Source: an uncultured Phascolarctobacterium sp.
GTDB taxonomy: Bacteria; Bacillota; Negativicutes; Acidaminococcales; Acidaminococcaceae
Reading direction: 5' to 3'
NCBI GenBank assembly: GCA_900552005.1
Contig: URXU01000003.1
Coordinates: 1-64,000, forward strand
Length of the DNA: 64,000 nucleotides
A program made the translations under genes and the position numbers. Below the pieces are notes generated by a model, which was given only the letters and a program-made list of their open reading frames with translations, searched no databases and was not told the DNA's origin. Positions 51,000 through 59,924 of the stretch are shown piece after piece (the stretch's first letter is position 1; the number at the start of each line of letters is the position of its first letter).

Positions 51000-51171
51000 A
51001 CGTCAGTTGCTATATCAGCAACAATATTATTATACTTATATTCAGTAAATTTGTCAATAGTATTTTACTATTTTTTTATATTTCTGTGCTTAAGCAGCAA
51101 ATATGCCGTGCCGCAACTAATATCATACTTTGATGACCCTAAAACCACAAACTATCCTAAAAACAACATGC

Positions 51172-51609
51172 TTATCTTTCATGCCGTTTTTTTAATTCGT
51201 GATTAATATTCTTCCTTAATTGCCGTAATTCTGAGGCCAGCTTATTCAATTGTTCTTCCTGCAGTGAGCCATAGACGATCTGCATACAATCCTCATCAAC
51301 TTTCCGCAGGCATGGCAATTTTTCGCGCGCGCTTTTTGTCAGATATAAGGCAAAGGCACGCTTATCATCTTGATTGCGCTGCCTGAGCACATAGTTATGC
51401 TGCATCAGCTTATCCAGAATAGCTTTTACCGTGTTGACATCCTTATCCAATTTCTGCGCCAGCTGCTTTTGCGAAATTCCCTCTTCCTCGGCTAATTTAC
51501 TGATTACTACATACTGCTCCGGCGTAATACCATAATCTGATAAGCCCTTGTTAAGCAATTGATAAATTTTACGGGCGGTATAACAAACCTCATATCCAAC
51601 TGAATTAAT
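51172..51609 (-). CDS. MarR family transcriptional regulator, apparent ATT start
   Basis: About 145 residues when begun at the ATT at 51609. The winged helix-turn-helix includes GISQKQLAQKLDKDVNTVKAILDKLMQHNYVLRQRNQDDKRAF (about 47-89), typical of MarR. The first standard-type start is a TTG at 51558, but that would cut the dimerisation helix; the upstream residues (SVGYEVCYTARKIYQLLNKGL) match MarR N-termini. The ATT is 7 bp from GAGGGGG. Faces the same way as, and lies downstream of, the MBL-fold gene; it may repress it through the palindromic site at 52591. Confidence 0.85.
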   Translation of the reverse strand: MNSVGYEVCYTARKIYQLLNKGLSDYGITPEQYVVISKLAEEEGISQKQLAQKLDKDVNTVKAILDKLMQHNYVLRQRNQDDKRAFALYLTKSAREKLPCLRKVDEDCMQIVYGSLQEEQLNKLASELRQLRKNINHELKKRHER

Positions 51610-51670
51610 ACAAATTCCCCCTCAAGCGAAGTTATCTTTGTATTATCATAGATAATGCTCTTTGTCAATG

Positions 51671-52555
51671 TTATTTACTATCTTGCTGTAATCTTGCTTC
51701 AGCATTGGCAGATAAACCTTCAAAATATTTCCGTATGCCCTCTTTGCCGATAATAAAGGGATTTTGCTCGCCTGGCTGCAGCTGCCCTGCCTGAGCCAGT
51801 CTGGCATAGCCGTTTTCCGCAAATAAATGTGCAGTAAGCTCTATTTCAGCTCCGGCTTCTTCTGCCAGCCTACCAAAGTATTCTGCGGAAATTTGATATT
51901 TCTGCAATAATTCTCTGTCAGCAGGAAGGCCCGTACCGCCCCATAAGACGGCAATATAGCTTTTGCCATGCTCTAACACCGGAAAAATAACTGATAAACC
52001 TCCAGGAGTATGACCCGGAGTCTCTGCAATAGTCACCTGCGTATTGCCCAGGGTAATTTTGTCATGATCCTTAACAAAAATATCCACCTTTGTCTTAGGT
52101 GATCTTGCTGAATTGGCTCCTGTGTTAAAATTATACATTAAATCAGTATCAACCTTGGTCATTACTACCTGCGCGCCATATTTTTCCCTCAGATAATGTG
52201 CTCCGCCATAATGGTCACCATGTCCGTGAGTAACAATAATATATTTTAGCTCTGCCGGGTTCAGTCCCAATTTACGCATTCCGCTTTCAATAAGCTGTGC
52301 GTCATGATCATCCCACATGGAATCTATCAAAATCAGTCCTTGCTCCGTCTGCAGCACCCAGGCAACCACACTCACGCTGCCTATGCAGTATACATTGTCA
52401 AATACTTTGGTGGGTGTCAAAGGAGTATTATCTAAAAGATATTTCATTGCTCCGGCTGCAGGTCTGGCATTTTGGCCAGCAGCGCTTTCTGCTGCCAGCA
52501 CCGGATTGGCAAACATTGCCGCAGCAAAGAAAGCAGCAGCTAATTTTTTTAACAT
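51671..52555 (-). CDS. Exported metallo-beta-lactamase-fold hydrolase (B3-like)
   Basis: 294 residues. Signal peptide MLKKLAAAFFAAAMFANPVLAA (cleavage near 22). The MBL zinc motif HGHGDHYGG near 110-118, Asp/His in TPGHTPGG near 180 and a late His in ELTAHLF near 240 complete a di-zinc site. Resemblance is to subclass B3 and related periplasmic MBL proteins; beta-lactamase activity is possible but not established. ATG at 52555 follows GGAGGCGGA. Followed by marR. Confidence 0.82.
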   Translation of the reverse strand: MLKKLAAAFFAAAMFANPVLAAESAAGQNARPAAGAMKYLLDNTPLTPTKVFDNVYCIGSVSVVAWVLQTEQGLILIDSMWDDHDAQLIESGMRKLGLNPAELKYIIVTHGHGDHYGGAHYLREKYGAQVVMTKVDTDLMYNFNTGANSARSPKTKVDIFVKDHDKITLGNTQVTIAETPGHTPGGLSVIFPVLEHGKSYIAVLWGGTGLPADRELLQKYQISAEYFGRLAEEAGAEIELTAHLFAENGYARLAQAGQLQPGEQNPFIIGKEGIRKYFEGLSANAEARLQQDSK

Positions 52556-52587
52556 ATTTTCCGCCTCCATGATTACTGTTTGTTTTT

Positions 52588-52616
52588 ATATTAGTACGTA
52601 TACGTATTAATGTCAA
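52588..52616 (-). promoter_or_regulatory. Promoter of the MBL-fold gene with palindromic operator in spacer
   Basis: On the minus strand TTGACA (52616-52611), 17-bp spacer, TAATAT (52593-52588). The spacer holds the perfect palindrome TACGTATACGTA (52595-52606), extending to TTAnTACGTATACGTAnTAA (52591-52610). A MarR-type dimer bound here would block both promoter elements. Confidence 0.75.
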
Positions 52617-52624
52617 GACAAAAT

Positions 52625-52657
52625 AAAAACTCCTGCATAGCAGCTATGCAGGAGCAA
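52625..52657 (-). terminator. Rho-independent terminator of purB-purA
   Basis: 11-bp stem CTCCTGCATAG / CTATGCAGGAG with a 3-nt loop; followed by TTTTTATTT on the minus strand. Confidence 0.9.
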
Positions 52658-52666
52658 AAATAAATT

Positions 52667-53956
52667 TTACAGTAATTCTTTCAGAACAATGGTCTGTTCA
52701 CGATTAGGACCAACAGAAACAATACCCAGTTCCACACCGGCAACTTCGCTGATGCGCTGCAGATATTTTTTAGCATTTTCAGGTAAATCATTGTATTGGC
52801 GAATACCGCTGATGTCGGTCATCCAGCCTTCAAAGTCTTCATAAATCGGTTCAGCCTTAGCCAGTACGTTCAAGCTGGCGGGAATACGTTTCAGTACTTC
52901 ATCGCCGATTTTATAACCCACACACATTTTGATAACTGGCATCTGATCCAGAATATCAAGTCTTGTAATTGCCAAATAATCCAGGCTGTTCAGACGGGCG
53001 CTGTAACGCAGCATAAATGCATCCAGCCAGCCGCAGCGGCGGGGACGTCCGGTAACAGTACCATATTCGTGAGCAGTTTCACGAATTTGATTGCCGGGGC
53101 CATCAGTATCATGCAGTTCCGTAATAAACGGACCTTCACCGACTCTGGTAGTATAGGCTTTTACTACGCCAACTACATGGTCGATATTTCTGGGGCCAAT
53201 ACCGCTGCCGGTGCAGGCATTGCCGGCAGTAGGATTGGAGCTGGTAACATAGGGATATGTACCATGGTCAATATCCAGGAAGGTAGCCTGTGCACCTTCA
53301 AAAAGAACTTTTTTCTCAGCTTCAAACAGTTCGTCCATGACAACACCGGTATCAGTTACATAAGGACGCAGTTTTTCCGCGTAGCCGAGGTATTCCTCAA
53401 GAACGATATCATAATCAAAGGGTTCCGCGCCGTAAATCTTGGTAATAATTTGATTTTTGGCTTCCAGATTTACTTTCAGCTTGGCTGCAAAGGTTTCAGG
53501 CTCCATTAAATCACAGATGCGGATACCTACGCGAGCAACCTTATCCATATAGCAGGGACCGATACCGCCTTTGGTGGTACCAATCTTATTAGCACCCAGA
53601 GCATTTTCCTGCAGTTCATCAAGACGCTGATGATACGGCAAAACTACATGAGCACGGTCGGAAATTACCAGATTACTGCAATCAATGCCTTTTTCCTTCA
53701 TACCTTCAATTTCCTGCAGTACAACACCGGGATTAATAACTACGCCGTTGCCCAGAACATTTACCTTGTCCTTGAACAATACGCCGGAAGGCAATAATCT
53801 GAGTTTATAGGAAATATTGTCGACAACTACGGTATGTCCTGCATTGGAACCGCCGGAGTAACGCACTACGGCATCGGCACGCTGTGCCAAATAATCAACA
53901 ATCTTGCCTTTTCCTTCGTCGCCCCACTGGGCGCCTAAAACAATTACAGATGACAT
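52667..53956 (-). CDS. purA: Adenylosuccinate synthetase
   Basis: 429 residues. Joins IMP and aspartate with GTP to adenylosuccinate. GTP P-loop GAQWGDEGKGKIVD at 7-20, GTTKGGIGPCYMDK near 127, and VTGRPRRCGWLDA near 300. It follows purB by 17 bp, so the two steps from IMP to AMP are made from one operon. Confidence 0.98.
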   Translation of the reverse strand: MSSVIVLGAQWGDEGKGKIVDYLAQRADAVVRYSGGSNAGHTVVVDNISYKLRLLPSGVLFKDKVNVLGNGVVINPGVVLQEIEGMKEKGIDCSNLVISDRAHVVLPYHQRLDELQENALGANKIGTTKGGIGPCYMDKVARVGIRICDLMEPETFAAKLKVNLEAKNQIITKIYGAEPFDYDIVLEEYLGYAEKLRPYVTDTGVVMDELFEAEKKVLFEGAQATFLDIDHGTYPYVTSSNPTAGNACTGSGIGPRNIDHVVGVVKAYTTRVGEGPFITELHDTDGPGNQIRETAHEYGTVTGRPRRCGWLDAFMLRYSARLNSLDYLAITRLDILDQMPVIKMCVGYKIGDEVLKRIPASLNVLAKAEPIYEDFEGWMTDISGIRQYNDLPENAKKYLQRISEVAGVELGIVSVGPNREQTIVLKELL

Positions 53957-53973
53957 AACAGTCTCCCCTTATC

Positions 53974-55266
53974 TTATAATCCAAATCTTGACATAATCAA
54001 ATCAATATTTCTCAGCATCGGTTTGGGATCGAAGCAATGTTCGATTTCTTCATCGGTAAGATATTTCTTGATATCAGGATCTTTTTCAACATTGGTTTTG
54101 AAGTCAGCGCCTTCCAGCCAGCGGGCCATAGCGTTTCTTTGTACCCATTTGTAAGCATCTTCGCGCAATACGCCTTTGCTTACCAGCGCAATCAAAAGGT
54201 TCTGGCTGTAAATCAGACCGCCGGTTTTGTTCATATTAGCCAGCATAGCATCAGGATAAACCAGAAGTCTGTCAATAATATCAGTGAATTTTCTCAGCAT
54301 ATGATCCAGGGCAATGGAAGCATCCGGCAGAATAACACGTTCTACGGAAGAATGGGAAATATCTCTTTCATGCCACAAAGTAACATCTTCCAGAGCGGAA
54401 ATAGCATAACCGCGCAGCAGTCTTGCCATACCGGAAACTTTTTCACAGGTAATGGGATTGCGTTTGTGCGGCATAGCAGAAGAACCTTTCTGTCCGGGAG
54501 CAAAATATTCTTCTACCTCACGAATATCAGTACGCTGCAGGTTGCGGATTTCAGTAGCCATCTTGTCCAAAGAAGAACCGATAATGGCCAGTGTGGTAAC
54601 GAAATCAGCATGACGGTCACGCTGAATTACCTGAGTTGCCAAGCGTACCGGTTTCAGACCCAGTTTTTCGCATACATACTGTTCAACGAACGGATCAATA
54701 TTGGAATAAGTGCCTACGGCACCAGAAAGTTTACCTACGGCTACAAAATCTCTTGCCTGCTGCAAGCGGGCAATATTTCTTTCAGTTTCGTCCATCCACA
54801 GAGCAAATTTCAGGCCAAAGGTCATCGGTTCAGCATGAATGCCATGAGTACGGCCAATCATAATGGTGTGTTTATGTTCAGCGGCACGGCGTTTCAGTAC
54901 TTCATGGAATTTGTTCAGATGACGCAGAAGCAGATCGGCAGCCTGCACCATCATGTAGCAAAGCGCAGTATCTTTTACGTCACTGGAAGTAAGTCCTTTA
55001 TGAATATATTTAGAAGCGTCACCTACATATTCGGCAACATTGGTCAAAAAAGCGATAACGTCATGATTGGTTACAGCTTCAATCTCTTTAATACGCTCAA
55101 TACGGAAATCCGCTTTAGTCTGAATGTCCTTTAATGCATCGTCAGGTACAATCCCCAATTTATTCATTGCTTCGCAGGCAAGGATTTCTACCTTCAACAT
55201 TGTTCGGAATTCATTTTCCAAAGTCCAGATATTACCCATTTCAGGATGAGTATAACGCTCAATCAT
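53974..55266 (-). CDS. purB: Adenylosuccinate lyase
   Basis: 430 residues of the fumarase/aspartase superfamily. Catalytic loop GSSAMPHKRNPITCEK near 262-277, base-containing GRTHGIHAEPMTFG near 139, SSDVKDTA near 89. Cleaves adenylosuccinate and SAICAR. The ATG has GGGGGC upstream. First gene of purB-purA. Confidence 0.98.
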   Translation of the reverse strand: MIERYTHPEMGNIWTLENEFRTMLKVEILACEAMNKLGIVPDDALKDIQTKADFRIERIKEIEAVTNHDVIAFLTNVAEYVGDASKYIHKGLTSSDVKDTALCYMMVQAADLLLRHLNKFHEVLKRRAAEHKHTIMIGRTHGIHAEPMTFGLKFALWMDETERNIARLQQARDFVAVGKLSGAVGTYSNIDPFVEQYVCEKLGLKPVRLATQVIQRDRHADFVTTLAIIGSSLDKMATEIRNLQRTDIREVEEYFAPGQKGSSAMPHKRNPITCEKVSGMARLLRGYAISALEDVTLWHERDISHSSVERVILPDASIALDHMLRKFTDIIDRLLVYPDAMLANMNKTGGLIYSQNLLIALVSKGVLREDAYKWVQRNAMARWLEGADFKTNVEKDPDIKKYLTDEEIEHCFDPKPMLRNIDLIMSRFGL

Positions 55267-55386
55267 TATTATAAGCCCCCTATATCTACTTTTTTTGGCA
55301 CAAATTATACAAAAGCGAAAAATTATCCTTCTTTATCATATCATTTTATCGAATTTATAGCAATACTTCTGAATATTTTTTGCATT

Positions 55387-55992
55387 TCACTTCAAAAATG
55401 TTCGGTTTTTTATTAATGTTTTATGATATATGGCCGTTTCCTGTCTTCCCAAAAGCGGCAAATGCTCATTAACAAATCTTGTCAGGGTAGTAAAGCCATG
55501 CTTTTGATAATAGGCGCAGTCACAGGTAGCATCCGCCCACAAAGTCATTCCTGTCAGGCCATGCCGCAGCGCGGTTTTCTCCAGCTGCTGCAGCATCATG
55601 CTGCCTCCTCCCGGTCTGCAGCTGACAAACAGGCATAGCAGTAAATCTCCTGGCCGCAGCTGCTGCCTGAGCTTTCTGCCGTTATAGGCAAGATATCCAT
55701 GATAGCCTGCTGCCAGACGCTGTTCCCGCGGCGGCAAAAATTTCAGCCGCCGCTGCAGCCAGCCATCGTCAGCGGAATCGTCAGGCAAAGCAGCCAGCAA
55801 GAATCCCTGCAGGCTATTATGCTCACTGATTTTCAGCGAGTAATGCTCATTGCGGCTGTAGTAACGCACCATACTCTCATAAATAGTATTCTGCAGTTTA
55901 TTGCCCGCTTTTGGCAGCTCATCACCCCAGATTTTTTTAGTCAGAGCAGCTGCAGCAGGAATATCTGCAGCAGAAAATTTTTCAATGCGCAT
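55387..55992 (-). CDS. GNAT family acetyltransferase
   Basis: 201 residues. GNAT features: N-terminal MRIEKFSAADIPAAAALTKKIWGD, the acetyl-CoA loop region LFVSCRPGGGSMMLQQLEKTALRHG near 127-152 (a variant of the R/Q-x-x-G-x-G/A loop), and YYQKHGFTTLTRF near 167 as the usual C-terminal motif. Substrate unknown. GAGGAAA precedes the ATG. It follows the dnaB terminator and has no clear terminator of its own. Confidence 0.75.
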   Translation of the reverse strand: MRIEKFSAADIPAAAALTKKIWGDELPKAGNKLQNTIYESMVRYYSRNEHYSLKISEHNSLQGFLLAALPDDSADDGWLQRRLKFLPPREQRLAAGYHGYLAYNGRKLRQQLRPGDLLLCLFVSCRPGGGSMMLQQLEKTALRHGLTGMTLWADATCDCAYYQKHGFTTLTRFVNEHLPLLGRQETAIYHKTLIKNRTFLK

Positions 55993-56005
55993 ATTTCCTC
56001 ACATA

Positions 56006-56040
56006 AAAAATCGGTCTGTACAACATACAGACCGATAGTT
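56006..56040 (-). terminator. Rho-independent terminator of the rplI-dnaB operon
   Basis: 11-bp stem ATCGGTCTGTA / TACAGACCGAT with a 5-nt loop and T6 on the minus strand, starting just after the dnaB stop. Confidence 0.92.
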
Positions 56041-57408
56041 TTAATCCTGTCTTTTGGCAAAGCCCACAAACTTGGTAAACTGCTTGTGGAAAAACAGATT
56101 AACTGTATCCACAGGGCCATTGCGGTGCTTGGCAATAATCAATTCAGTAATATTTTTATTTTCCGTTTCCGGATTATAGTAATCTTCGCGATACAAAAAA
56201 GCTACGATATCAGCATCCTGCTCCAGAGAACCTGATTCACGCAGGTCACTGAGCATGGGGCGTTTTACCTGACGGGCTTCCACGCCGCGGCTTAGCTGGG
56301 AAAGAGCAATAACCGGCACATCCAGTTCACGGGCCAGCGCTTTCAGCGAACGGGAAATTTCTGAAACTTCCTGCTGGCGGTCGCCGCTGACATTACGCTT
56401 ACCGCTGCCCTGCATCAGCTGCAGATAATCCACAACAATTAAATCAAGGCCATGCTCCGCCTTAAGCCTTCTGGCGCGACTGCGCATTTCCATAGCTGTA
56501 ATGCCAGGCGTATCGTCAATATAAATCTTTGCCTTGCTCATGCTGTCGCAGGCACTCCAAAGAGAATCCCAGTCCTTATCGCCCATTTCGCCGATGCGCA
56601 GACGCTGAGAGTCAATATTGGCCTCCGCGCAAAGCATACGGTTAACCAGCTGCTCCTTGCTCATCTCCAAACTGAAGAAAGCCACGGAACGAGGATTTCC
56701 GCCAACCTTTTTATGAGCCCGCAGCGCCACATTCTGCACAACATTCAGTGCAAAGGCCGTTTTACCCATGGAGGGACGTGCTGCCAAAATAATGAAATCC
56801 GATGGATGCAGACCGGAAGTTAATTTATCCAAATCTACAAAACCTGTAGGCAGGCCGGTCAGGCCGCCTTTATTATTCAGCAGTTTTTCAATTCCCTGCA
56901 CCGATTCCATCAATACATCGCTGATGGGAGTGAAATCAGACTTTTTCTTGCGGTTGGAAATTTCTAAAATTCTGCTTTCAGCCTTATCAATCAGTACATT
57001 AACTTCCTCATCGGCGTCATAGCCCATTGCGGCAATTTCCGTGGAAACACGCACCAACTGCCGCAGAACCGATTTTTCCGCTACAATATCCGCATGATAT
57101 TTAACATTGGCCGCCGTCGGCACGGCATTGGCCAAAGCCGTAACATAGGCAATGCCGCCCACATCTTCCAGCTTGTTTTCCCGTTTTAAAACATCGGTAA
57201 CAGTAATTAAATCCACGGCTTCATTTTTGCTGTATAATTCAGTCATTACATTAAAGATAACGCGGTGAGCCTCACGGTAAAAATCATCACCGTTAAGAAT
57301 CTCCGTTACCTTGGCAATGGCCTCCTTATCAATCAGCATGGCGCATAAAACCGCCTGCTCCGCTTCAATGTTCTGCGGCGGTACTCTCGGTACTTTTTCT
57401 TCCATCAT
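56041..57408 (-). CDS. dnaB: Replicative DNA helicase DnaB
   Basis: 455 residues, no intein. N-terminal primase-interacting domain (about 10-110: PPQNIEAEQAVLCAML) and C-terminal RecA-like helicase with Walker A ARPSMGKTAFALN near 205, IDDTPGITAMEMRSRARRL near 280, and LIVVDYLQLM near 308. Unwinds DNA at the fork. It starts 2 bp from the rplI stop. Confidence 0.98.
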   Translation of the reverse strand: MMEEKVPRVPPQNIEAEQAVLCAMLIDKEAIAKVTEILNGDDFYREAHRVIFNVMTELYSKNEAVDLITVTDVLKRENKLEDVGGIAYVTALANAVPTAANVKYHADIVAEKSVLRQLVRVSTEIAAMGYDADEEVNVLIDKAESRILEISNRKKKSDFTPISDVLMESVQGIEKLLNNKGGLTGLPTGFVDLDKLTSGLHPSDFIILAARPSMGKTAFALNVVQNVALRAHKKVGGNPRSVAFFSLEMSKEQLVNRMLCAEANIDSQRLRIGEMGDKDWDSLWSACDSMSKAKIYIDDTPGITAMEMRSRARRLKAEHGLDLIVVDYLQLMQGSGKRNVSGDRQQEVSEISRSLKALARELDVPVIALSQLSRGVEARQVKRPMLSDLRESGSLEQDADIVAFLYREDYYNPETENKNITELIIAKHRNGPVDTVNLFFHKQFTKFVGFAKRQD

Positions 57409-57410
57409 GC

Positions 57411-57857
57411 TTACTCAGCTTCTACAACTACTTTAAACTCAGCAGTTACCTCAGCATGCAGTTTAGCGACAGCAGTATATTCGCCCAGTCCTTTAATGGC
57501 GGTTTTCAGCTCTACCTTGCGGCGGTCAATCTGAATACCGGTTTGTTTAATCAGCGCTTCGGCAACATCCTTGGAGGTTACGGAACCGAACATTTTGCCG
57601 TTGTCACCCAGGCGTACTTTCAGCTTCACAACAACTTTTTTTACCTGAGCTGCCAGAACAACAGCTTCATCTTTTTGCTGTGCAGCGCGATGGGCCGCAG
57701 TAGCCTTATCCTGCTTGGCCTGATTCAGATTGGCTGCATTGGCTTCCTTGGCCAGTTTGCGCGGCAGCAGATAGTTACGGCCGTAACCTTCCGCAGTTTC
57801 TACAATATCACCTTTTTTACCCAAACTTTTAATATCCTGTAACAGTATCACTTTCAT
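57411..57857 (-). CDS. rplI: Ribosomal protein L9
   Basis: 148 residues. N-terminal domain MKVILLQDIKSLGKKGDIVETAEGYGRNYLLPRKLA, long connecting helix, and C-terminal RNA-binding domain. Binds 23S rRNA. Overlaps the end of gdpP by 29 bp and lies directly before dnaB, a conserved Firmicute order. Confidence 0.98.
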   Translation of the reverse strand: MKVILLQDIKSLGKKGDIVETAEGYGRNYLLPRKLAKEANAANLNQAKQDKATAAHRAAQQKDEAVVLAAQVKKVVVKLKVRLGDNGKMFGSVTSKDVAEALIKQTGIQIDRRKVELKTAIKGLGEYTAVAKLHAEVTAEFKVVVEAE

Positions 57858-59919
57858 TGTTATCTCGCTCCTCTAATTGTTTTTTAGCTAATGCGACAAT
57901 CTGCGGTTCAATATCCGCAGCGCGCATATTATCAATTTGTACTCCGGCCACGGTCTGATGACCGCCGCCGCCCAGTTCTTCCATAATAACCTGAACATTA
58001 ATGCTGCCGTCGCTGCGGGCGCTTACGCCTACGGAACCGTCAGTATATTCTACAATGGCAATACCCACGTAGATGCCGTTAATGGTAATCAGGGAATCTG
58101 CTGTCTGTGCCGCCAAAATGGAAGATTTTACTTCTTTCTTCGCATCGTGGTATATAGAAACCGCTATGCCTGCTGACGGCACTTTGGCCTCTGCCAGAAG
58201 TTTGGCCCGCAGCTGCAATGATTCCATATCATCTTTAAACAGTACCCGCACCATATTGGGATTAGCTCCGCTGCGGCGTAAAAGTGCCGCCGCTTCAAAG
58301 GTTCTGGCGCCTGTCTGTACGGCAAAATGCTTAGTGTCAAGCACAATGCCCGCATACATGGCCGTAGCTTCGCCGGGAGTAATTTCCAGCCGGTCATCAA
58401 AATAACCAACCAGTTCGGTTACCAGTTCACTGGTGGAAGAAGACGATGGTTCCAGATACAGCAGTACCGTATCACTGATCAGATCTTCTGCCCGGCGGTG
58501 ATGGTCAATAATAATCTTGGCCGGTATGCTTTCCAAAAGCTTTTTGCTGGCAGTAATCATGGCCCGATGATGATCTACTAAAATGAGCAGACTTTTAGGC
58601 GTAACGTATTTCAGCGCTTCGTCTTCGCCTATGGTAATATCAAGATATTGGCTGTCATTCTCGTTCAGATTAATATCCTCACGGCTTAAAATTTCAGCAA
58701 TCTTTTCAAAAGTCTCACTTTTGCCGCTGACTACGATATAGGTTTCCTTATGCAGTGATAAAGCCAGCTTGGCCATGCCAACGGCACCGCCGATAGCATC
58801 ATAGTCTTCCATCACATGGCCCATAATAAAGACTTTGTCGGCTCCCTGCATCTGTTCGTGAATAGTCTGCGCTACAATACGTGCACGCACACGGGTATTT
58901 TTGGCATTAACAGCGCTGCTGCCGCCGAAAAACTGCATGCTCTTATTCTGCGCTACTACCGCCTGATCGCCGCCGCGCCCCAAAGCAAGATACAGAGCCT
59001 TATTGGCATTCTGCATTAATTCTTCCAGCGTTCTTCCTTCACAGGCAATACCGATGCTGATAGTGGGCGGAATCTTGTTGCCGGCCCGCACCTCGCGCAC
59101 CTTATCCAAAACAGCAAATTTGCCGTCAATCAAATCAAGTACGGCGGCCTGCGAAAAACCAATCAGGCTCAGCTCCTTATTCATTCTGCAGATGAAGCCA
59201 TGCTCTTCCGCAGCCCATTTGGTCAGCAATTCATTAATTTCACCGTTCAGATTGGCAATATTGGTTTCTGATAAGCCTCTGGTTACTTCTTCATAATTGT
59301 CAAAACGTACATAAGCAAGGCACAGCCTGTCATTTAAATATTTCTGTTTCAGCAGTTCAAATTCCGTAGTATCAGTAAGATATACCATCAGGCCGCTGAT
59401 ATTGCTGTCATCACCTTTTTTGGAAGGTTTTTCCTGCGTCTGCACACGATAATAACGCATATTGTAATAGCGCCCGTCCTTCTGCAGCTGCTTTTCGCCG
59501 TCTTTGACGCTTAACAGCTCGAAGGCATTTTCCTGCAGCGGCAGAACATCTTCCAGCTTCCTGCCTTCCAGATTCTTACGGCCTACCCATTCCTGAAACA
59601 GGTCATTGGACCATTGCAGTTTACCTTCCTTGGAAAACACAGCCATCCCAATATCCAGCTTACGAATGGCAAAATGATTGGTACGCTCGATATTGCGAAT
59701 AATATTATCCAAATAGCTGCTGAAAAATATTTCCTTATAAATCCGGTTGCGCTGACTGAAATAATAGGTAACACCTACTAAAAGCAGCGCTGCGGGAATA
59801 AAATAAGGCTCAAAATAGCAGGCAGCTATTGCCAAAATAACAATTACCAGCAGATAAACATTGGTATCCACTCTGGAATTCATATTGTGGTTAAAAATAT
59901 TGAACAAAATGTCCACCAC
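57829..59919 (-). CDS. gdpP: Cyclic-di-AMP phosphodiesterase GdpP (PAS, degenerate GGDEF, DHH/DHHA1)
   Basis: 696 residues. Two N-terminal membrane helices (about 20-55), a PAS-like domain (about 80-185), a degenerate GGDEF domain (about 190-330), then DHH with HVMEDYDAIGGA near 378 and LVDHHRAM near 456, and DHHA1 ending with GGGGHQTVAG near 650. It hydrolyses c-di-AMP. A GTG start at 59919, 5 bp after the DUF2232 stop, is assumed; no good ribosome-binding site is seen, so coupling is likely and the ATG at 59883 is an alternative. Confidence 0.93.
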   Translation of the reverse strand: MVDILFNIFNHNMNSRVDTNVYLLVIVILAIAACYFEPYFIPAALLLVGVTYYFSQRNRIYKEIFFSSYLDNIIRNIERTNHFAIRKLDIGMAVFSKEGKLQWSNDLFQEWVGRKNLEGRKLEDVLPLQENAFELLSVKDGEKQLQKDGRYYNMRYYRVQTQEKPSKKGDDSNISGLMVYLTDTTEFELLKQKYLNDRLCLAYVRFDNYEEVTRGLSETNIANLNGEINELLTKWAAEEHGFICRMNKELSLIGFSQAAVLDLIDGKFAVLDKVREVRAGNKIPPTISIGIACEGRTLEELMQNANKALYLALGRGGDQAVVAQNKSMQFFGGSSAVNAKNTRVRARIVAQTIHEQMQGADKVFIMGHVMEDYDAIGGAVGMAKLALSLHKETYIVVSGKSETFEKIAEILSREDINLNENDSQYLDITIGEDEALKYVTPKSLLILVDHHRAMITASKKLLESIPAKIIIDHHRRAEDLISDTVLLYLEPSSSSTSELVTELVGYFDDRLEITPGEATAMYAGIVLDTKHFAVQTGARTFEAAALLRRSGANPNMVRVLFKDDMESLQLRAKLLAEAKVPSAGIAVSIYHDAKKEVKSSILAAQTADSLITINGIYVGIAIVEYTDGSVGVSARSDGSINVQVIMEELGGGGHQTVAGVQIDNMRAADIEPQIVALAKKQLEERDNNESDTVTGY

Positions 59920-59924
59920 CGTTC

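Noticed and set aside
54037..55134. 365-codon open frame antisense to purB
   Set aside because: Composition is that of a reverse-complement shadow; no start signal and no family resemblance.
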